64,000 bases of DNA from Ascidia mentula (taxonomy: Eukaryota; Chordata; Ascidiacea; Phlebobranchia; Ascidiidae): NCBI GenBank assembly GCA_947561715.1, contig OX387202.1, positions 12,785,001 through 12,849,000 of the forward strand, written 5' to 3'. Positions 1 to 12,711 of this stretch are shown in pieces. The position numbers were made by a program, and so were the translations under genes. The notes beneath the pieces were generated by a model. That model was not told where the DNA came from and ran no database searches. It worked only from the letters and a program-made list of their open reading frames with translations. Positions within the stretch are counted from its first letter, which is position 1, and every line of letters begins with the position of its first letter.

Positions 1-1245
1 CATTGGCTCCATTGCTTATACCTAGTAACTTTGTTGCCAGGTTACAGTTGTTTGTTTCTGTGTAAATGTGCTTTTTTGGTGATACAAATTGACTCTTGAT
101 TGTTTATAACAGTGTCATTTAGCTATTATTTTGCAAATTTCAAACCTCAATTAGCCACAATTAAGCACTTGCCTCGAAACTGACTTAGCGTTATTATAGC
201 ATGCTGTGCTTGTCGTTACTCAAAAGTGGATGTAAATACCTGTGGTGTAATTTGCCGACTTCAGACACTGATACCATCTTTGCCACTTTTTGTGGGTTTT
301 TAACAATGTCCAAGGTAATGCCAAGTAATTTGTGAGCAATGGCTTATGAGCAGGTTACTTGGTTTTCCTAATTCTTTTTTCGTAAAATTGAGAAAGACGT
401 TTTACACATAGGACATAACTGGGTGGCACTTCACACAAGAAGTGGTGCAACATACTGGAGTGGACAGCCTGTGCCCCAGGCAGTACTCTGTGCTACCATG
501 ATAAATTATTTAACTGGTAAACACTGTAATTTACTGCTAGCACTGCAGTGCTGGGTGATAGCAAGGTCCTCCGGGCAGTACTGGTACAGTTTGTTTATTC
601 AGCAAATATGTGCATGCGTGCCTGGCAGCTGATGTAAATGCCTGTCATTGACTTTCTTTGGTTCCAGTTTAAAGATCTGTTTTATGTACAGTCGAAACTT
701 ATCTTACCCACTGAGACCATTTAATTCCTTTTTTTTCTGAACAATATTTGTCAATGTTAAGGATTTTTTTGTTGCTTGTTGTTGGGCACATTCAGTCCAA
801 GTTTTAAACGTTTTTTTTATGAATTAATTATCAAGAAAATAAAGTGCAACATAAACTATAGTTTGTTTAACATGAAATGAACGGAAAAATCAAAATGTTA
901 TTCATCCACTTTTATGAATGCTGATCATGTGAATAATTTCATGATTCAAGTAGTTAATGTTTAGATTATCATTGTCTGTGTGTGATTATAAAGTGTAAAA
1001 ACATCAGGTTTTAAAAAGCAAAGGTTGAATATTAGCTGCTGTATTTTCTTTCCATCTGTGTTAAGAAAACATCATGTCTCAAAAGAAACAGATCTCAGTT
1101 GGTCCTACAGTAAGAGATGTTTTGAACTAAAAACAATTTCGTTTTGTGTGCCACATCTTTATGCAAGTAGTTCTTCTGTTTAGTAAATACCTCAATCTCC
1201 ATATGTATGCTAATTTGTAAATTGTATATACTTCTGTTTTTACAG

Positions 1246-3824
1246 GCATCACCCACGTCGCAAGCAAACCTGTAGAAATGTCAACCAGGTAGGCTTTTAG
1301 TTTGTACACAGTTCCCACTCCCAGCATTATCCATTCATTAACAGTGCAATACGCTGTAATTGTGTTTTTAAGGCGAAACTTTTTCCGGTTACATGCCATT
1401 GACAAACAAAGTAACTGTGCAATGCCAGAGGTGTCACATGTCACACTATAGGCATAACAGTTGGCCAGCAAATGTGCCACTGTTGTTATGACAAAGTCTG
1501 CAAACAGACTAACTGTAACTGGATTGCTAGTATTGGGGTCAATCCCCAATCCAGACAGCCATGGACTCAGAAGTATTGACCAGAAATTCTGCCTTCGAAG
1601 GCTTTTTGCATTCAGTATGTGAAACAATATTGATTGTCAATAAATCCTTCTGTACAGCTTGATTTCACAGTGCTGCCTGTAGTTTTGTTGTTTTCAAGTC
1701 TGCAATTTTTTACCAACCCTGCACTTCACACTTATTTTTTATTTAAAGTTGAGACTAAAAATGCAGAATGTTTCCTGCAAGTCTGTTCTTACATGTTTTT
1801 GATAAGCTAGTTTTTTGTTACCTTAATTCCAAATAACGAGTTTTGTAAAGTATTTTCTCTTCTTTAATAGCCCCGTGACAAGCAGAAATGAAGTGGCCAA
1901 CTCAATGGCTTCCCTTGCAACAAGTGATATCCCAGTAACCTCGATCAGGTAACACCACCTAATTGCATGACACACTACAGTTAAGTTCACTATTGCCAAA
2001 CCAAGAACTTTATGCCCTATTCATCACCTAACCTATGCTATAAACCAGTTACCTTAACCAAAGCCCTAAAAGCATCATTTTTGTGGCTCAATCATTATGG
2101 TAAAAAAATCAATGCCCTTTTAAATGGAACAGACAAAAATTGCTTTCACTTTAAATTGCTCTGTGTAATTTTGTTGCATCTTTTTGAAACTCTCTAAGGT
2201 TTTATTTTAAACTAGTGTTGTTTTTCTGAGTCTTCGTTTGAACTTTCTGATACATGGTTTCACATTGGGCTCTCACACTAAAAAAGAAAATCACGGCTAT
2301 AAAATTTTGTTATTACGCGCATCATAAAGTAATAAAAAGGTAAACTTTTTTGGTTCAATAACCAATATGGATCCTATACTTCTCAACAGGAATGATAGGT
2401 TTCTTTCAGATGTGTTATTTTCTGTTAGTCAATATTCTGAAAACTTTAACAAACCCACCTGTAAAAATAAGTTATCTTGTTAGGGGCATTTCGTAGCCAA
2501 GCAACCTCGTTTCTAATCTATCCTATCAAATAGTAGTTCATTTGCTTACCCTCAATTTTATTGCAGCCCGATCAAGGGCAGCAAACCGATGAGTTCGCCC
2601 ATTGCCATTCCATCTGCTACAAATCCCAATATATCCCTTACATCCCCTTCACCAAAGGTAAGACCACTTCCCGCTACAATCCTCATCTGTTTTTTGTTTT
2701 TTTTATATTATAGTGGTGTTTTATATGTATATGTAGTCACCAGTATGTTTGGGCTGTAGAACTTTATGGTAACTTGTAACTTGCATAATACAGTATGTGG
2801 TGCAAGTTTGCCGCGTCCTTGTGGTTATGTAAAACTTGTTTTAGAGGCATGTTAACCATTGCTTCCTACCTGTTGGCCGTGATTTAATGCTTACATAGGT
2901 AATCAATTTCTAGTTATTTTTCACATAACCTGATGTTCCCATACAGAATTCCCATGAATTATCAGTTAGTTCTAAGCAAAAACTTTTGTTGTAAAGTTAT
3001 GCAAGTTTTTACATAACGGTAGTGATGCATTGGGGTTTTGTCAACTTACATAACATTCCAGTGTACAGCAAAAAAGGTGAATGAACACTGTCACATGCTA
3101 ACCTAAAAACTTCCCCTTTAAAACCCCCTTCACAGGGAAGTTAACTGTCCCTGGTATATGTTTAAAAAGTTTTGCGTACTTGGCTTGTTTTTTGTTCAAC
3201 ACGGGAGCAACAGTTTCATGCTTATTTTATTGTACAGAATTCCAGCTTTGACGAAGCGGGTACCTCGCTAGATGATAGCCAAGCCTCACCATCAAAACCC
3301 AAGAAAAACCGCTGTGCTTCTTGCAGAAAGAGGCTCGGCCTAACTGGTATGAATTTTTCATCAGTTAAATTTAATTTTGCCATAAGATATACTGTTTCGG
3401 TTTCAAGCAGTAGAAGAAAATTGAAAAAAAATAGATGCTATTGAATTAGCTGGCAATTGAAACAACCTATTTGCTTCCATCTTTTCATGTTAACCAAACA
3501 TGTAAAGCAATAATTGATGCTCTTTGGCTTTTAATTAATATTAGTGTTTTTGATGTTTCCAATCTGTTTATTCAATCCTCGAAATGGCATTTGCTCGACC
3601 ATTAAAAAAGTTTTTATCCAACGCAAAAAGTGCAATTCCTAGTTTGACTGATCAGTGATTTTCCGGTTTTAACAGGGTTCAACTGCCGTTGCGGGAAGGT
3701 TTTCTGCGGCCTCCACCGATACTCTGACCAACACCAATGCGAGTTCGACTACAAGGCCGACGGCCAAGCCAAAATCCGAAAAGAAAACCCGGTCATAGTC
3801 GGCGAAAAAATTAACAAAATCTAA
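1246..3824 (+). CDS. ZFAND5/6-like: AN1-type zinc finger protein (ZFAND5/6-like), 3' exons
   Basis: Five exons are seen: 1246-1288, 1871-1948, 2567-2657, 3238-3346 and 3676-3824 (stop TAA). The first starts in mid-codon, so the gene continues upstream. Phases join cleanly into a Ser/Thr/Pro-rich linker followed by an AN1 zinc finger. Finger ligands are visible: C-x2-C (RCASC) in exon 4, then CRC, CGLH and H-x-C in exon 5. The ending [15 protein letters not shown] is close to the known vertebrate ZFAND5/6 C-terminus. Family knowledge: these proteins pair an N-terminal A20 finger, which binds ubiquitin, with the C-terminal AN1 finger and act in ubiquitin/proteasome and stress pathways. No A20 finger was found in bases 1-1245, so that exon probably lies left of the window. 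An AATAAA signal lies near 3977. Whether it equals ZFAND5 or ZFAND6 cannot be decided, since tunicates may keep a single ancestral gene. Confidence 0.92.
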
Positions 3825-5292
3825 ACAAAGGAAAAAAACTCCCTAATTTTTACACGCGCCCCCGTAAAAAACCCTTACCCTTCTTATTTTGTCTTCTTAA
3901 CCCCCCTCTTCATGATTTTTCGGGCTTTCGCACGGGTGCGCGTGGCTTTTTTTACGCCCGATAGAAAATGAACGCGAATAATAAACCTCGCGCATGTATT
4001 ATCATTATTGTTATACCCTGTTGTCTTCGATGCTTACGATATGATTCTGAATTTTTTCGGCTCGCAAAAACGCACAGCGCGTATTATGAGGGAGTTGCGA
4101 AAAAAACAACACCGGCACCTGCAAGATGGTCGCTAACCAGTACTTACCGTTATTTATTTTTAGTGTCTTATAAGAGGCCGGTTAGCTGGCCCAGCGCGCA
4201 GGTGGACTTTCCCCGCACCCCTGTCCGTTTTTAGCTGTTTAATTTTGATTTCTATGTCGTCGTTTTGTTTGCCTGGTGTGCCGATAGGGTGGTTGGGCTT
4301 AGAACGGACCGTGTCAACGTCCCTTAAACTGAATGGTCCCCTTTTTTCTTTCGTTGTACGGCTGAAATATGCTTCCTTTTCTTTGCATGGTCGCGTCCCC
4401 CGCCTTTTGGGCTAGGATAATGATTTTATTCTGCATAGCGTGTTTGTTATTGTTCGTTCGTCTCCTTCTTCGTTTCTATATGTACAGGCCCCGCCACCCC
4501 AAAAGCACGTATTCCGTACCTTGATTACCCGGAAACCAATCAAAATTAATCCAAGATAGCATCCGCCCCTTAATGTTCCACTGCACCCGCGGTTCGAAAC
4601 ACACAAGTACAGAAAACATACGGCGCGTTTCGACCCGTCGACCCGCGTGACGTAAAGCCGCGTCACTTGTGACATCATAATTGCATGTACAGCGAGCGTG
4701 TGTATGGAGATGCTGAATACAATACGTGTAGAACAAAAGGCGTCCTCTGTGTTCTTGTCCAGTTGAAGATAGTATCCCAGTCAACTTTTCAATTACAGCA
4801 ACAATTAGGGCAATATTTAACTAAGATTTTTACGGTTTCTGGTATGTGGGGATTTAAATTACCCAATCTGATTCTGTAATTTTTTGCTGATCTTCACTAC
4901 GTACCAGAAATTAGATAAGTTTTGAGCAGTTGTCATTTAACAAGGCTCCGTCAGCGTATGCAGAAAATCAAATTGCGACGCAAATGTGGACTGGAGAATT
5001 CGGTTACGAATTTCTTCAAACCCGAAAATCCTGGCCCGGTTGAAAATGCGTGTAATATTCTTTGAATAATATTGTTAGTTTTGACAGGTAGAGAAACGCA
5101 ACAGTAGTTTTTTCAAAATCTCTTATTTTCTTTTACGTTCACCAAAAAAACGCATCGAGCTGTCGCCAACCATTGTTACCGAACAGTTGCATGGTCACCG
5201 AACATGTGTAATTTTTCGTCAATACAAAACGAAATGCTTTCTTTTTCAGTGGGTTTGTCATGTCGTGCTAAACACGTTGCGAACATGAGGTT

Positions 5293-5469
5293 TTCAGGCT
5301 TGGCAGCCTAGCTGGATCAGCAACTTGTACCTGACGTTTAATAAATCAAGCTCCCGGTAAGGTTTGAACTCACTACCCTGGGCTAACTAGGTCCAACGCT
5401 CTACCAACTGAGCGACAGGAGGTCAGTGGTTTCACGGGGTATATTATGGCCAAGGTACGCTGGTGCGCT
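5293..5469 (-). mobile_element. tRNA-Thr-derived SINE copy
   Basis: Read on the minus strand, about 5346-5418 folds as a tRNA-like unit: D-arm GCTC/GAGC around AGTTGGTA, anticodon loop CTAGTTA (anticodon AGT, Thr-like), and a T-loop TTCAAAC. It is followed by a non-tRNA tail (CTGATCCAGCTAGGCTGCC-type block at 5293-5325). The same tRNA head and the same flank on the other side (TTTCACGGGGTATATT) recur at 58992-59283, so this is a dispersed repeat and not a solitary tRNA gene. The anticodon stem has a mismatch. Confidence 0.75.
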
Positions 5470-5568
5470 TTAACGCATATTCAATTCTTTTTTTTGATTA
5501 TAAATATATTAAAGACCTATCTTCCAATGTAAAAGTAGTCAAACTACAGCACAAACACTCGCATTCGA

Positions 5569-5784
5569 GTGTTCCAAAAAGTTACGCAATCCGCTGTTTA
5601 TGGAACGATTCGCGCAAATATGGGTGTTCGTATCAAGAAAAGATCGACCACAATGAACCTGAATTTACCAACGGTAAATGGAGGAATTCCCCTCAAATTT
5701 TCGACCCATCCAACTATGGTACGAAATACTGACGTTATACCGGGCTATGAGGAACCCATGCAAGGCGGCTGCACAATCACTTGA
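5569..5784 (+). CDS. Uncertain 71-aa ORF ending in a CaaX-like motif
   Basis: This is an open frame of 71 codons in an otherwise gene-poor stretch. An internal ATG gives MGVRIKKRSTTMNLNLP... and the last four residues are C-T-I-T before TGA, which fits a prenylation CaaX box. I do not recognise the family. No upstream promoter or clear splice acceptor defines a start, and an overlapping frame (5463-5732) is also open. It could be the last exon of an unseen gene, a fragment of a processed copy, or chance. Confidence 0.22.
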   Translation: MFQKVTQSAVYGTIRANMGVRIKKRSTTMNLNLPTVNGGIPLKFSTHPTMVRNTDVIPGYEEPMQGGCTIT

Positions 5785-6805
5785 GAGTCGAATTTCCTGA
5801 AACTATTGCGTTCATTTTGCTCGGAAGTAATTTATGATTATGAAATTGAGACTGACTGCCAAAGTTAAGAACGTTTTTAATGATGATACCAAACTAAGAT
5901 TCTTTGTATTTATCAATCAGTTGCAAATGTATTTAGTGGTCACTTCACTTTAGTTTGAAAATCTGCTATAACGATTTTTTGAAATTACTAAATCGATACT
6001 TGCATATGCCCATGCATATATTCCCCACTGTCATATTGGAAACCACAGTCCAGAAAAACTGCTGATTTGTTCAACAACACAGAAACCAAAAAAAGGGAAA
6101 CAGGTGGGGGTCAATACGAAGGTAAATACAGGAATTGATTCGCGATTCCACAATCCGTCAATATCGCCACCTGGCAGTAGAAGCCGACATAACAAAGCTC
6201 TTTGCGACGCTTTCGCCAATTCTCATGGTCACTTAGAGGTCAGACTTTATGTAACAAGCCCGCCACGTCACAACCCAGCCTGCACGGTCAAATTATTCAG
6301 TTTTTTGATGAGCTCGTGGATTTTGTCACCCCTGCAACACAAAAAAAGGATCTTAAATAAGAAACCTGTGCGTCCTTTTTTACATAAGGTACTTTAGCAT
6401 CAAGAGAATTTGATTCAGGTTATGCAATTTCAGCACCACCTAACACCAGTAAACTAAAGCATAAGGCAAGGTTTAATCGATTTTTTTTTAGATATCACGC
6501 CGTTTTAGGTGTTTGGTGAAGCAGTAAACCTTTTGTTTGCTACTCCACATTTTTGATTGTGATGCACTACTACGACTTTTATTCTTACTTATGCTAAGTA
6601 ATTGGACCCGAATAATTTCAATAAATTCGCTTCTGGCTATATGTAACCTACCTACTTTTGTTTTATTATCTCTGGGTTACATAACATGTCACTTGTAACC
6701 TTGCAATGCGACATAGGTCGGCCACCCCTGGGTTAAACGTCTATGGGTCTGGATAGGGGATTGTTAACAATAAACTAAATGGCACGCGAGACGTACAAAT
6801 AATAC

Positions 6806-9800
6806 TTACTGGTCGATAATATTTTGTTTGAAATGATCGACTTGCACAGAGTGACTTGAACTTCCACCGCCAGCGGTAGGGTTTAAACCACCCTGGTTGG
6901 CCTTGGTCAACTGCTTCGCTTGATACTCATGCTTTACTTTGAGCTGCTTGATGCGGTTGTCGGTTTGCTGCAGTTTGTCATTGATAGATTTTAATTCCTT
7001 GCCCATCGTCACTTCTGCCTGTAATGTAAAAGTATTGGTGTGATATTGGCCATTAGTGAGTACGCTGAAATAACTGAACGTTTACATCAGTTGTTTTCAA
7101 GCTAGCAACGTCTGTTCCTGGGGTTCGAGAAATGGTTAGTGATTTTATAAGGATGTTAACTTTAATGAAGGTTAAAAATCACTGGCGTAATTGGATATGG
7201 TGAACTAATAAAAAAACACAAAAATTTTGGAAGAAATAAATTATGATTTGGAAATCAAGGTCTTTGAGGCGTAATCCAAACCCTAGTTTTGTGCAAAAGC
7301 GTGCAGTTTTAAAAACTTTTATATTTTTTCTTGATATTGTACATGAAATGGATCTAAATTTTTAGCCTATGGTTCCAAAATAAATAATCATCACAATAAT
7401 TTAGTATTTTTTTTTCAAACAAAACAAAATAAAAAACAAGATTACACATCTTCTAAATGCAACTACAAAAAACATTTAACATGATTGATAAAAATATGCT
7501 GTCTTGTATGCTATATTCAAAATTACAGACTTACCCTTGACAAGACAGGATCACGATCCTTTATCAACTTGGTGACTTTCTCCAAGCGCGCCATAAGCAT
7601 GTCCTGTTTATCTTTACATTCTTCATATTCTTCAGCGATGCTCTCCGCGCCCGCAGTTAGACTCCCTCTACAAGTGGAATTATTTTCAAATGTAAAAATA
7701 CCACAGTTTTTGGTGAAAATTAACAATGTAAGTCCCAACAACATGGATGAGTGATATTGGTATGGTAAAAACTGCATAAGGTACACCGAGCCTTTTTTTT
7801 TACTCTTTAACATCAGATAATCTTAATGATCACATTTAACCCTATATGGTATGTATTATTAGAACATTTGAAAACTTTCTTTCACAATCTTCAAAAAGTG
7901 GAAATATACAATACAAAAACTGTTTTTTTTTTATAACACAAACACAGTCCTAGGAATCTACCTTAAACCATCCAATTCCTCCAAATCTTCCAGTTGTTGT
8001 TGCTTTTGATCGTTTAAAAGGGCAACTCGACGGAGGATGGCATCCTGTGCCAATTTTTGCTTTAGAAGATATTCACTGCGCAAAATTTGCGTCGCCCTGG
8101 TAACAAGCTGTAGACACTCACGCTCACTAGAGGCATTGTTCCAATCCCCGGCCCTAGGAAATTTGTGTAGGTTGCAAAAACAAACATATGCATACAGTGT
8201 ATAAATTGTCGCACTCCTTTGATGTTTCTTAGTTTACTGTTTACATAAATCAAATAACCAGTGTTAGAAATGCTTTTCGATTAAACAAAATAATTTAATA
8301 ACTAATATTTGTAATGTAATGAAAAAAATAGGCACCTTATAAGTGGTTGGGAGAGATCCCGCTTCAACAGAGAGCGGACATGTGATTCAAAATCAGTATC
8401 TCCAACCCGCTTTAGTGGTGACCCCGTCTCTGCATCATCATCCTGCTGAGCAGAGAGTAGAGGTGGTGCTTGTCCTACATGGGTGCTCCTGTCATAAATA
8501 GAGTTTGGAGATTTGTTTTATGTTGCAATGAATGAGAAGCAACATTTGTTGACAAGTGGCTGATGTTGTTGAATCAATGTTTCTCAAAAATGAATGAAAA
8601 ATAGATTCATGGTTTTCAAAAGCTATGTGACTAACAAGAATTCCGACTGAAATTATAAACACACAATTACGAAGGTGTATTTATTCCAACAACAGAGAAC
8701 ATATTTTCCGTAAAACTAACCCAGACTCTTACAAGTAATTTTAAAATTTCAATTCGGCATTTGCCATATAATTTGCAAAACTAACTTACATCAATGGTAG
8801 AGAGGTACATTGGCCATCTGCTGTTAGACATAATAATGCAGGTCCAAACAGGGGATCGCTGGCAATGCTGAAACCTTTTATGAAGCATGGTGGTGCTGAA
8901 GATGTGCTTTTAGTACACAGGATGTGCTCAACAACGCAAGGCTCATCCTGCAAAATTGTTTTAACCAACACATGGGTCTAAAAAATACTTTACTACAAAA
9001 TAAAACAGGCATATTCGTTTGTATTTGTTGTCTTTGGAAATGCATTTGTATGTAAGTGCAACACAACAGCCTGTCTGGGTACCTTGGTTCGGCAATATCA
9101 AAGTATTATAAACAGGCCAGCAAAATTTAACTACACTTACTGTAGTCCCCATGTATTAAAATCAAGATCAAACAGGCATCATTTAGGCAATTTGCACGCA
9201 TTGTTTTCTAATAGTTCTACAGATAAATCAAGGAATATGTCAAATACAAAGTTGCAGCGTGATACCTGGGTGAGGTCTTGTGGCAGGCCATTGTTTTCAT
9301 CATCACCCATTTGCAGAAATTCATCCATTTTTATCAGCCAGGGGAGGGCGATAGAGTGCACCCCAACAGATGTGCAACAGTGATAACGGGAAGGCAAGAC
9401 TGGATCTACAAAAAATTAAACCACTGACATCACAATCTCATAAAAAATCTTACAGCTGTAAGCAATAGACAGACAGGGACACTATTAAGACCTATGCAGC
9501 TTAGTGACTGGTGATTGTTTGCAAGCTAAATAGCCAGACGAAGACTTGTGGTGGCTCTCACCTATTTGGTACCAAACTAGATTATATTTAAACAAACAAA
9601 TTTTTACACATAATATAATATACATTCGTATTATAATAAACACACAAGAAAATGTTTGAAAACAAAAAAAACATGTGTACAACAACTGTTTAAAACAGAA
9701 TACCTCTAAACAAATCAATGAGATGATTTTCAACGTCATCTTCCATAGTCAAGTCCATTTCCAACTCAACTGTCTCGTAAACATACAGTGTTGGTGGAGT

Positions 9801-12410
9801 GAGATCGTCGAGGATGTTTTTTATGCGGGTGGATCTTGACCGTAGAGACTGTGATAATTGAAGTGGTCAAGTTTTAGACAAACAATTAATTTCAAAACTT
9901 GCGCATGAACAAAATCAAATTTTTGCATGTCCAGTATAAAACAATGCAAAAAAGTATACATGTGATAAATGCTTTTCATTAAGAACTATACAAATTGTGA
10001 GTCTGAACTATACAAAATGTACAGCAAAAGTATAATTTGCCAAAAGTTTTACTTCGAAATGCTCAAAAAATTGTTTTCCTAACAAAACACACACTATTTA
10101 GTTGGTAACTTCTGCAACCTGTGTATCTATCATCGTATCTTCACTGTCTCTATCATTCGTCCACAGAGCGATGCAGTGGTGGAGAGTGCCTTGGGATGTT
10201 GCTATGACAACAGTTGTCGGTGTGGTGGACATGACATGAATGGAACAGGAGTCGACGCCGTAATTATCTTCGGCTGCAGGCAACATTATCAGTGGACCCT
10301 GCAGTTTGCCTTTGCTGAACCTGCATGAAAGGCAATAGTCATTGAGTTTTAATCACGTCTAACACATTTTTCAGTATATACAGTGGCCAATCTATGGGGG
10401 GGTGTTTAGGTGTCAGAACACCCCCCTCAACATGATAGTTGGTGTATTTTAGCCTAAGCAAAACGCGATAATTTGCGTGACCAAATTCGGACACCCCCAC
10501 CTCATTTTTTTTCTAGATCCGCCTCTGGTTAAATATGTTAATATTAAAGTTGTATTCAGCAGAAGTTGTTTTGCTTGCAAGACCGATATTGTGGTGGTAA
10601 GAGTTTACCACTTTTGGCAGTTTAAACTAAGGTGTCCTATCCTACTGACAATCTGTAATCAGACCCTCACCAAAATGTTGGTCACTTTATATCCATAAAT
10701 AAACATAACAGCAGCAAATTAAGGACCTACCGGTTGTTGGTGAGACAGGTAAATAGCAAAAGCACATCTCCATTTCCTTGCAAGAGGTAAACAGGCTGAA
10801 GTTGCACACTTTCTGTTTGTTTGGCAAACTTTTTCTTTGGCGTATAATCAAGCGTTGCACCGAAATCAAATGCGATTACTGTTTCTCCAAGTCCTGACGT
10901 GACTGAATACCTGGTAAAATGAATTAACAGTTGGTAGGCACAGCTACAAAATAGTCAATAGGAATGGTGCAAAAACTAAATGCAATCTCAAACATACATG
11001 ATGCTCGGTGACACCAATTTTTTAAATAAATTTAAAAAATATCAACACATTGCTTCGCAAGCACATAATAAAAGAGCAAACACAAATTAAATCCATTACA
11101 AATATCTATCTAAAAAATTAAAAATATAAAAGCATTTGAGGTTTCTGTAACGCAAAACTCACATAGAGAGAAGGGATATCCTTGAAGCGTTCATGGACAA
11201 GTTGTTGTCAATGGGAGAAGTCAGTTTATGTGTCTGCAATGCTGTTTGTGGGTCTGCGTGGATGTTGTAGATGCGGAATGTGTTGTCGGATGTCAAGACA
11301 CAGATGTGAGGAGAGGGACTGGTTGTCATGGGATACCATGATGCTTGCACCAGTTGCACAGAAATATTTGTAACAAAAAACCTCTCAGCAATTGGAAAGT
11401 TTCTGCAAATTGAACAACACTTTGTTAACCTAAGCATCATCTTGCTTAACACAGTATTATTTGCTGATATAATCCAGATTAGTATTAAAAATTACTAAGT
11501 ATTTAAGTTTTGTTTTACTTGAAAAAATAACAAAATGCAAAGCTGACATCTAGTGATATGATTGTTAACATTAGAAAGTTGCCGAAATTGAAAAAAATCT
11601 GACAGTAGGTTAGTCACCAATACTTCATTTTACAATAGGGCAGACTGCAATATTAGCGATAGAGCTGGATCGAAGCCACATAAGCTCTTGGTAAAATCTG
11701 CACTTACAACCCAGAGAACACAACTAACAATGTAGTCCTCACTTGCAGATGATGTGATCTTTTCCTCCTTCGAATTCTGCATCTTTTCCCCATCTTGGTG
11801 GAAGAGCAAGTATCGAAACTCCTCTAGCTCCTATCAAAGCCACATGTCCACCTTGTGGGCTGAACAAGATTTTATGCACTTTGAACAAGGGAGGGTTTTG
11901 GCACATCAGGACCTGCACAAACAACATACGTAGCCACAAAGTTAGTTGCACCATATTGAAAAGTTTAGAAACCAAATTTTATTATGCTTATACTTAGCTG
12001 CATATCATACATAATTTATATATGCCGAAATCTAATGCTTGAATAAAAATAACTTCTTCGTTAACAAGTTAAAGGTCAACGTTATATTCAAAATCAATTT
12101 GTTTTTGGAAGAAAATAACCTACACCAAGGCATTAAATCATGTTTTTAAACAAAGATTTGGTTACTCAGGTCAGTAATAACTATACATTCTTACCTGCAC
12201 ATATTCAGACTCAGGTTCATTGAGTGTCGAGCGCAAATTAGTGACAAGGAGGCAGCTTTTTGGGTCATTCCAAATAAACAAATTCCCTCCATGTATGTGT
12301 AACAGCTGTTCGGTGCCTTCTAGGTCGACTTGGTCTCTGTCACGATCACTCACATGCTCGAAGATTTGGTGGTCGGCAAGCAATCGGTTTAACTTTTGTG
12401 CACCAAACAT
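6806..12410 (-). CDS. NUP88: Nucleoporin Nup88
   Basis: Twelve exons on the minus strand: 12195-12410, 11743-11912, 11163-11402, 10731-10910, 10119-10320, 9704-9848, 9266-9405, 8790-8947, 8336-8488, 7962-8153, 7535-7667 and 6806-7018. Phases agree throughout and give 713 aa (human NUP88 is 741). The first two thirds match the Nup88 beta-propeller (blocks [62 protein letters not shown]). The last quarter is a charged coiled coil. Nup88 sits on the cytoplasmic face of the nuclear pore with Nup214 and Nup62 and supports CRM1-dependent export. ATG at 12410 is chosen because the next upstream in-frame sequence is not conserved. The donor of exon 5 could also be at 10113. The 3' end is ambiguous: TAA at 6806-6808 lies inside a GTAAGT donor, so a further short exon is possible. 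Its 5' neighbours on the same strand are three J-domain genes. Confidence 0.94.
10381..10527. mobile_element. hAT-like MITE in a NUP88 intron
   Basis: The element is about 147 bp with imperfect inverted ends: CAGTGGCCAATCTATGGGGG at the left and, read inward on the other strand, CAGAGGCGGATCTAG at the right. Both ends run into G/C homopolymer tracts. Flanking 8-mers AGTATATA and GTTAAATA match at 5 of 8 positions, a decayed target duplication at best. No transposase is present. Confidence 0.55.
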
Positions 12411-12711
12411 TTCTTTTAAATTAAGTAAACATGCCCCGAGAACCTTATGGAAAAAGCAAATGTAGAAGGAGGGACATGTATGTACTGTATCGACCATTAC
12501 AAAATGACAGTAATTCACATTAATAGACAATAAGGTTAGTTTGTATTTCCACAAATGTTGTTGTAATAATTATATTTTAACTGATCAATTTCAAATATAT
12601 GCAAAACATGCAAATATAGACATCTAAAATCTCCAGCTTCACCAGTGAGTGTTTACTGACATCAAGACATTCACGGTTAAATAAAATTTGCCGACAGATA
12701 ACAAACGTAGC

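Larger units (their letters stand above)
3825..6805. other. 3' UTR and convergent intergenic region
   Basis: This is the stretch between the ZFAND stop and the NUP88 3' end, which converge. It starts with the ZFAND 3' UTR (AATAAA near 3977). It contains a tRNA-derived SINE (5293-5469) and one uncertain ORF (5569-5784), both listed separately. No other convincing exons were seen on either strand. Confidence 0.6.

Noticed and set aside
1127-1627. 166-codon open frame on the minus strand
   Set aside because: It runs antisense across a ZFAND exon and introns, has no recognisable domain, and is composed of AT-rich intron sequence; a chance frame.
4412-4784. Overlapping minus-strand ORFs of 88 and 102 codons
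   Set aside because: They overlap in different frames, show no family similarity, and lie in a GC-richer stretch downstream of ZFAND where open frames are expected by chance.
5346-5418. Functional tRNA-Thr(AGU) gene
   Set aside because: Mismatch in the anticodon stem and attachment to the dispersed SINE tail; treated as a SINE copy.
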